From the NCBI GenBank assembly GCA_018388625.1, contig CP074402.1, forward strand, positions 5,208,001 to 5,272,000: a DNA stretch of 64,000 bases, in the 5' to 3' direction. The stretch comes from Nocardiopsis eucommiae. Its GTDB lineage: Bacteria; Actinomycetota; Actinomycetes; Streptosporangiales; Streptosporangiaceae. The notes under the pieces are model-generated. The model worked only from the letters and a program-made list of their open reading frames with translations. It was not told the origin of the DNA and did no database searches. Below are positions 61,374-64,000 of this stretch, one piece after another. How positions within the stretch are numbered: the first letter of the stretch is position 1; each line of letters opens with the position of its first letter. The translations under genes and the position numbers were made by a program.

Positions 61374-63027
61374 CGGGTCACCGCCGCCGTGACGACCGGC
61401 AGGCAGGCGGTGAACACCGCGCCCTCCTCGGCGTCGGGTGCCTCCATCTCGATGCTTCCCCTCTGCTCTCACAGACCTGTTTGACCAGCGCCAGTCCCAG
61501 ACCACGGGTGCCTCCGTCACGGGAGGCCTTGGTGGTGAACCCGTACCGGAAGATCTCCTCCGCCAACTCGTCGGACACCCCGTGCCCGGAGTCGGTCACC
61601 CGGATCTCCAGGAGGTCGTGCGGAAGTCCCGTGTCGGTCGCGGTGTGCAGGCGCACCATCAGCTCCACCCACCCGTTCGGGGTGACCGCGTCCAGGGCAT
61701 TGTCCACCAGGTTGCCGAGGGTCAGGAGCGCGTCCGAGCGCAGGTCACCCTTGAGGGACACCGGCACACTGGTCATCGGGGAGAGCCGCAGGTCCACGCC
61801 GAGCTCGGAGGCCTGGGCGGACTTGGCCAGGGTGAGCGCCGCGAGCGCGGGGTCCCGGACGTGCTCGGCCACACCGCTGGAGGTGCGGGTGTGGGTGGCG
61901 GCGAGGTCGGCCAGGTAGGCGCGGGCCTCGTCGTGGGCGCCGAGTTCGAGCATCCCGGCGACCGTGTGCACCCGGTTGGCGAACTCGTGGGTCTGGGCGC
62001 GCAGCCCCGGGTGACGGTCCGCGCCCCGTCCAGTTCACCGGTGAGCCGGTCCACCTCGGTGCGGTCGCGGAGGGTGACCACGGCTCCGGACGCCTCGCCC
62101 CGGATGCGCACCGGCATGCGGTTGGCGACCAGCACGCGGTCGCCGGAGAGCAGGATGAGGTCGTCCCCGGGGTCCGCGCCGGACACGATGTCGCGGGCGC
62201 GTTCGGAGAGGCCGAGGTCGTCCAGACGGCGGCCCTCCACCCCTTGGACAGGCCCAGCATGGCGCGGGCGGGCGGGTTGACCAGCAGGACCCGGTCGTCG
62301 CGGTCCACCGCGAGCACGCCCTCGCGCACCGCGTACAGCAGGGCCTCCCGGCTCTCCAGGAGCGTGGTGATGTCGGCCGGCTCCAGGCCGTGGGTCTTGG
62401 CGCGGACCTGGCGGGAGAGCACCCAGGAACCGCCCACGCCCAGGACGAGGACGAGCGCGGTGGCGGCGAGGATCACGGGGATCGAGGCGCGCGCGTCGGT
62501 GGCGGCGCTGGAGTCGAGGATGCCCAGGGACACGTAGCCCACGACCTCCCCCGGGCGTCGCCGCCGTTCACCGACCCGCCGTCGGAGAACACGGGGATCT
62601 TGGCGCGCACCGTGCGGCCCTGGGTCCCGTCCTGCACGCCCGTCCACTCGGTTCCGCCCACGACGGGGCCGGGCGGGGTGGACACGGTCTCGCCTATGCG
62701 GTCCTTGTCCGGGTGGGTGTGCCGGGTCCCGTCGGGTGAGGCGATGACCAGGTAGTCGGCGCCGGTGGCGGCGGAGATGCGGTCGGCCAGGGGGTCGAGC
62801 TCCTCGGAGGGGTCGGGTGTCTGGAGGCCCTCGACGACCTCGGGCAGGACCGCGACCGACCGGGCCACCGTGAGCACGCGCTCGGCGTACTGGCGGTCGG
62901 TCTCGCGGTTGAGGTGGATCGCCCAGAGGGAGCCGATGACGGTGAGCGCCACGGCCAGAAGACAGACATATCCGATGAAAAGGGACCCGGTGAGCGTGAG
63001 TCGGCCGGATGCGGGATGTGGGTTCAT
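61370..63027 (-). CDS. CitA/DcuS-like sensor histidine kinase; four apparent frameshifts
   Basis: Restoring a base at 62548-62552, 62240-62243, 62024-62027 and 61458-61461 gives 553 residues from ATG 63027 (or 555 from GTG 63033). TM1 LFIGYVCLLAVALTVIGSLW, extracytoplasmic PASP sensor domain (~40-180), TM2 IPVILAATALVLVLGVGGSW, PAS domain, then the SPOB-like H-box LRAQTHEFANR (His is the phosphorylation site) and the HATPase_c with GNLVDNALDAV, DSGHGV and GGTRGLGLALVKQV. Senses a carboxylate in its relatives. Confidence 0.88.
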
Positions 63028-63247
63028 GAGCACTCCAGTGGCCGGGGTGAGTTCTCCCGGCCGGTGAACGCGCAGGTCGGCGTCGCACGGTCAGCTTCGC
63101 AGACACGTTTCACGAACAATACGACCAATATGACTCCAGGTTTAACAAAGACCTCACATGGGCGTGCCCGCGGTCACACTGTGGTCTGGATCTCCCCTGC
63201 GTTCGCGCACTGGGAGACGTGCACGAACACTGAGGAAGGAGAGGACG

Positions 63248-64000
63248 ATGCGCGATCGTGGCGTACCGCTCCGCGTGGCGGGAGGGCTCTGTGCCCTCCT
63301 CCTCGTCGGGACGGCACTGTACGACGTACGCCAGAGCGCCGCGTCCGGCGACGGGGCCCAGGAGAAGGTGCTGCTCATCGCACCGGCCGGCCCCGGCGGA
63401 GGCTGGGACACGCTGGCCCGCGAGATGCAGAACGGCCTTCGCGAGGAGGACCTGCGCTTCAACGTCGAGGTCCGCAACGCCGAGGGTGCCGGTGGCACCA
63501 TCGGGCTGGCCCAGACCGTGGGCCGCGACGGCCAGGACAACGTGCTGACCATGACCGGACTGGGCATGGTGGGCGCGGTGGAGACCACCGGGTCGCTCTA
63601 CACGATGGAGGACGCGACCCCCATCGCGCAGCTGGCGTCGGAGTACCTCGCGATCGTCGTCCCCAAGGACTCGCCGTACGAGACCATCGACGACCTCGCC
63701 GAGGACTGGAACGAGCAGTCCGGGACCCTGCCCGTGGCTGGCGGTTCCATGGGCGGCGTCGACCAGATCTTCGCCGCCCAGGTCGCCCAGTCCATGGGGA
63801 TCTCGCCCGGCGAGATCAACTACCTCCCGTACTCGGGCGGCGGCGAGACCCTGACCTCGCTGCTCTCCGGCACGTCGAAGGTCGGGTTCGGCACCCTGGG
63901 CGACTTCAGCGACCAGATCGAGGACGACGGACCGCTGCGCGCGCTCGCGGTGTCCTCCCCGAACGCCTGGACGGCGTGGACATCCCGACCATGATCGAGC
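63248..64000 (+). CDS. TctC-type tripartite tricarboxylate transporter binding protein (partial, one apparent frameshift)
   Basis: Starts at ATG 63248 with AAGGAGAGG upstream. An N-terminal signal or anchor (RVAGGLCALLLVGTALYDV) precedes the Bug/TctC fold: VLLIAPAGPGGGWDTLAREM, GTIGLAQTVGRDGQ, KDSPYETIDDLAEDWNEQSG and SGTSKVGFGTLGDFSD. The frame breaks at the C run 63957-63960; one base restores PERLDGVDIPTMIE. The gene runs off the window end; tctB and tctA should follow. The 220 bases before it, divergent to the kinase gene, should hold both promoters. Confidence 0.9.

Overview
The window is high-GC actinobacterial DNA. The ribosomal protein order, the four-cysteine S14 type Z, the serial tRNA-Trp/secE/nusG and tRNA-Thr/tRNA-Met/rpmG/hadAB/murB blocks, and the chaplin/rodlin-like small secreted proteins point to a filamentous, sporulating actinomycete. 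Nocardiopsidaceae (Nocardiopsis-like) is my best guess; this is inference, because there is no 16S gene here.

Layout. From 1 to about 30.7 kb nearly everything is on the minus strand and is core translation/transcription machinery: spc and S10 clusters (rplR to rpsJ), tuf, fusA, rpsG, rpsL, then rpoC, rpoB, rplL, rplJ, rplA, rplK, nusG, secE and tRNA-Trp. Three non-core inserts interrupt it: a 990-residue repeat-rich membrane protein between rpsL and rpoC, and two paralogous plus-strand lipoproteins between rplJ and rplA. From 31 to 36.3 kb come adenosine deaminase, a UPF0016 cation exporter behind a yybP-ykoY-type manganese riboswitch, a small lipoprotein, murB, hadB, hadA, rpmG, and tRNA-Met and tRNA-Thr.

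Between tRNA-Thr (36.2 kb) and tRNA-Tyr (49.7 kb) lies an accessory segment. It holds an SMC/Rad50-like ATPase, an operon whose products match JetC, JetB and the C-terminal third of JetA of a type II Wadjet system (no jetD in the window), a lipoprotein, a four-gene cluster of chaplin/rodlin-like secreted peptides, and an MrcB_N plus DUF3883 protein that looks like a restriction-type factor. After it come YajQ, an HtpX-like protease, 2-oxoacid:ferredoxin oxidoreductase korAB, an NAD(P)-binding protein, a protein with a Q/Y/G/P-rich tail, a second pair of small secreted peptides, a GNAT enzyme, an ECF41 sigma factor with its own target promoter and a partner flavoprotein, a VOC protein, and a CitA/CitB-like two-component system divergent from a tctC gene cut by the window end.

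Data quality matters for every reading here. I count 25 places where one base appears to be missing from a G/C run of four or five, each breaking an otherwise good gene, including the essential rplF, rpoB and murB. Restoring one base at each site makes every affected complete gene a whole number of codons. I therefore treat these as probable sequencing or assembly errors and annotate the genes as single CDSs, not pseudogenes.
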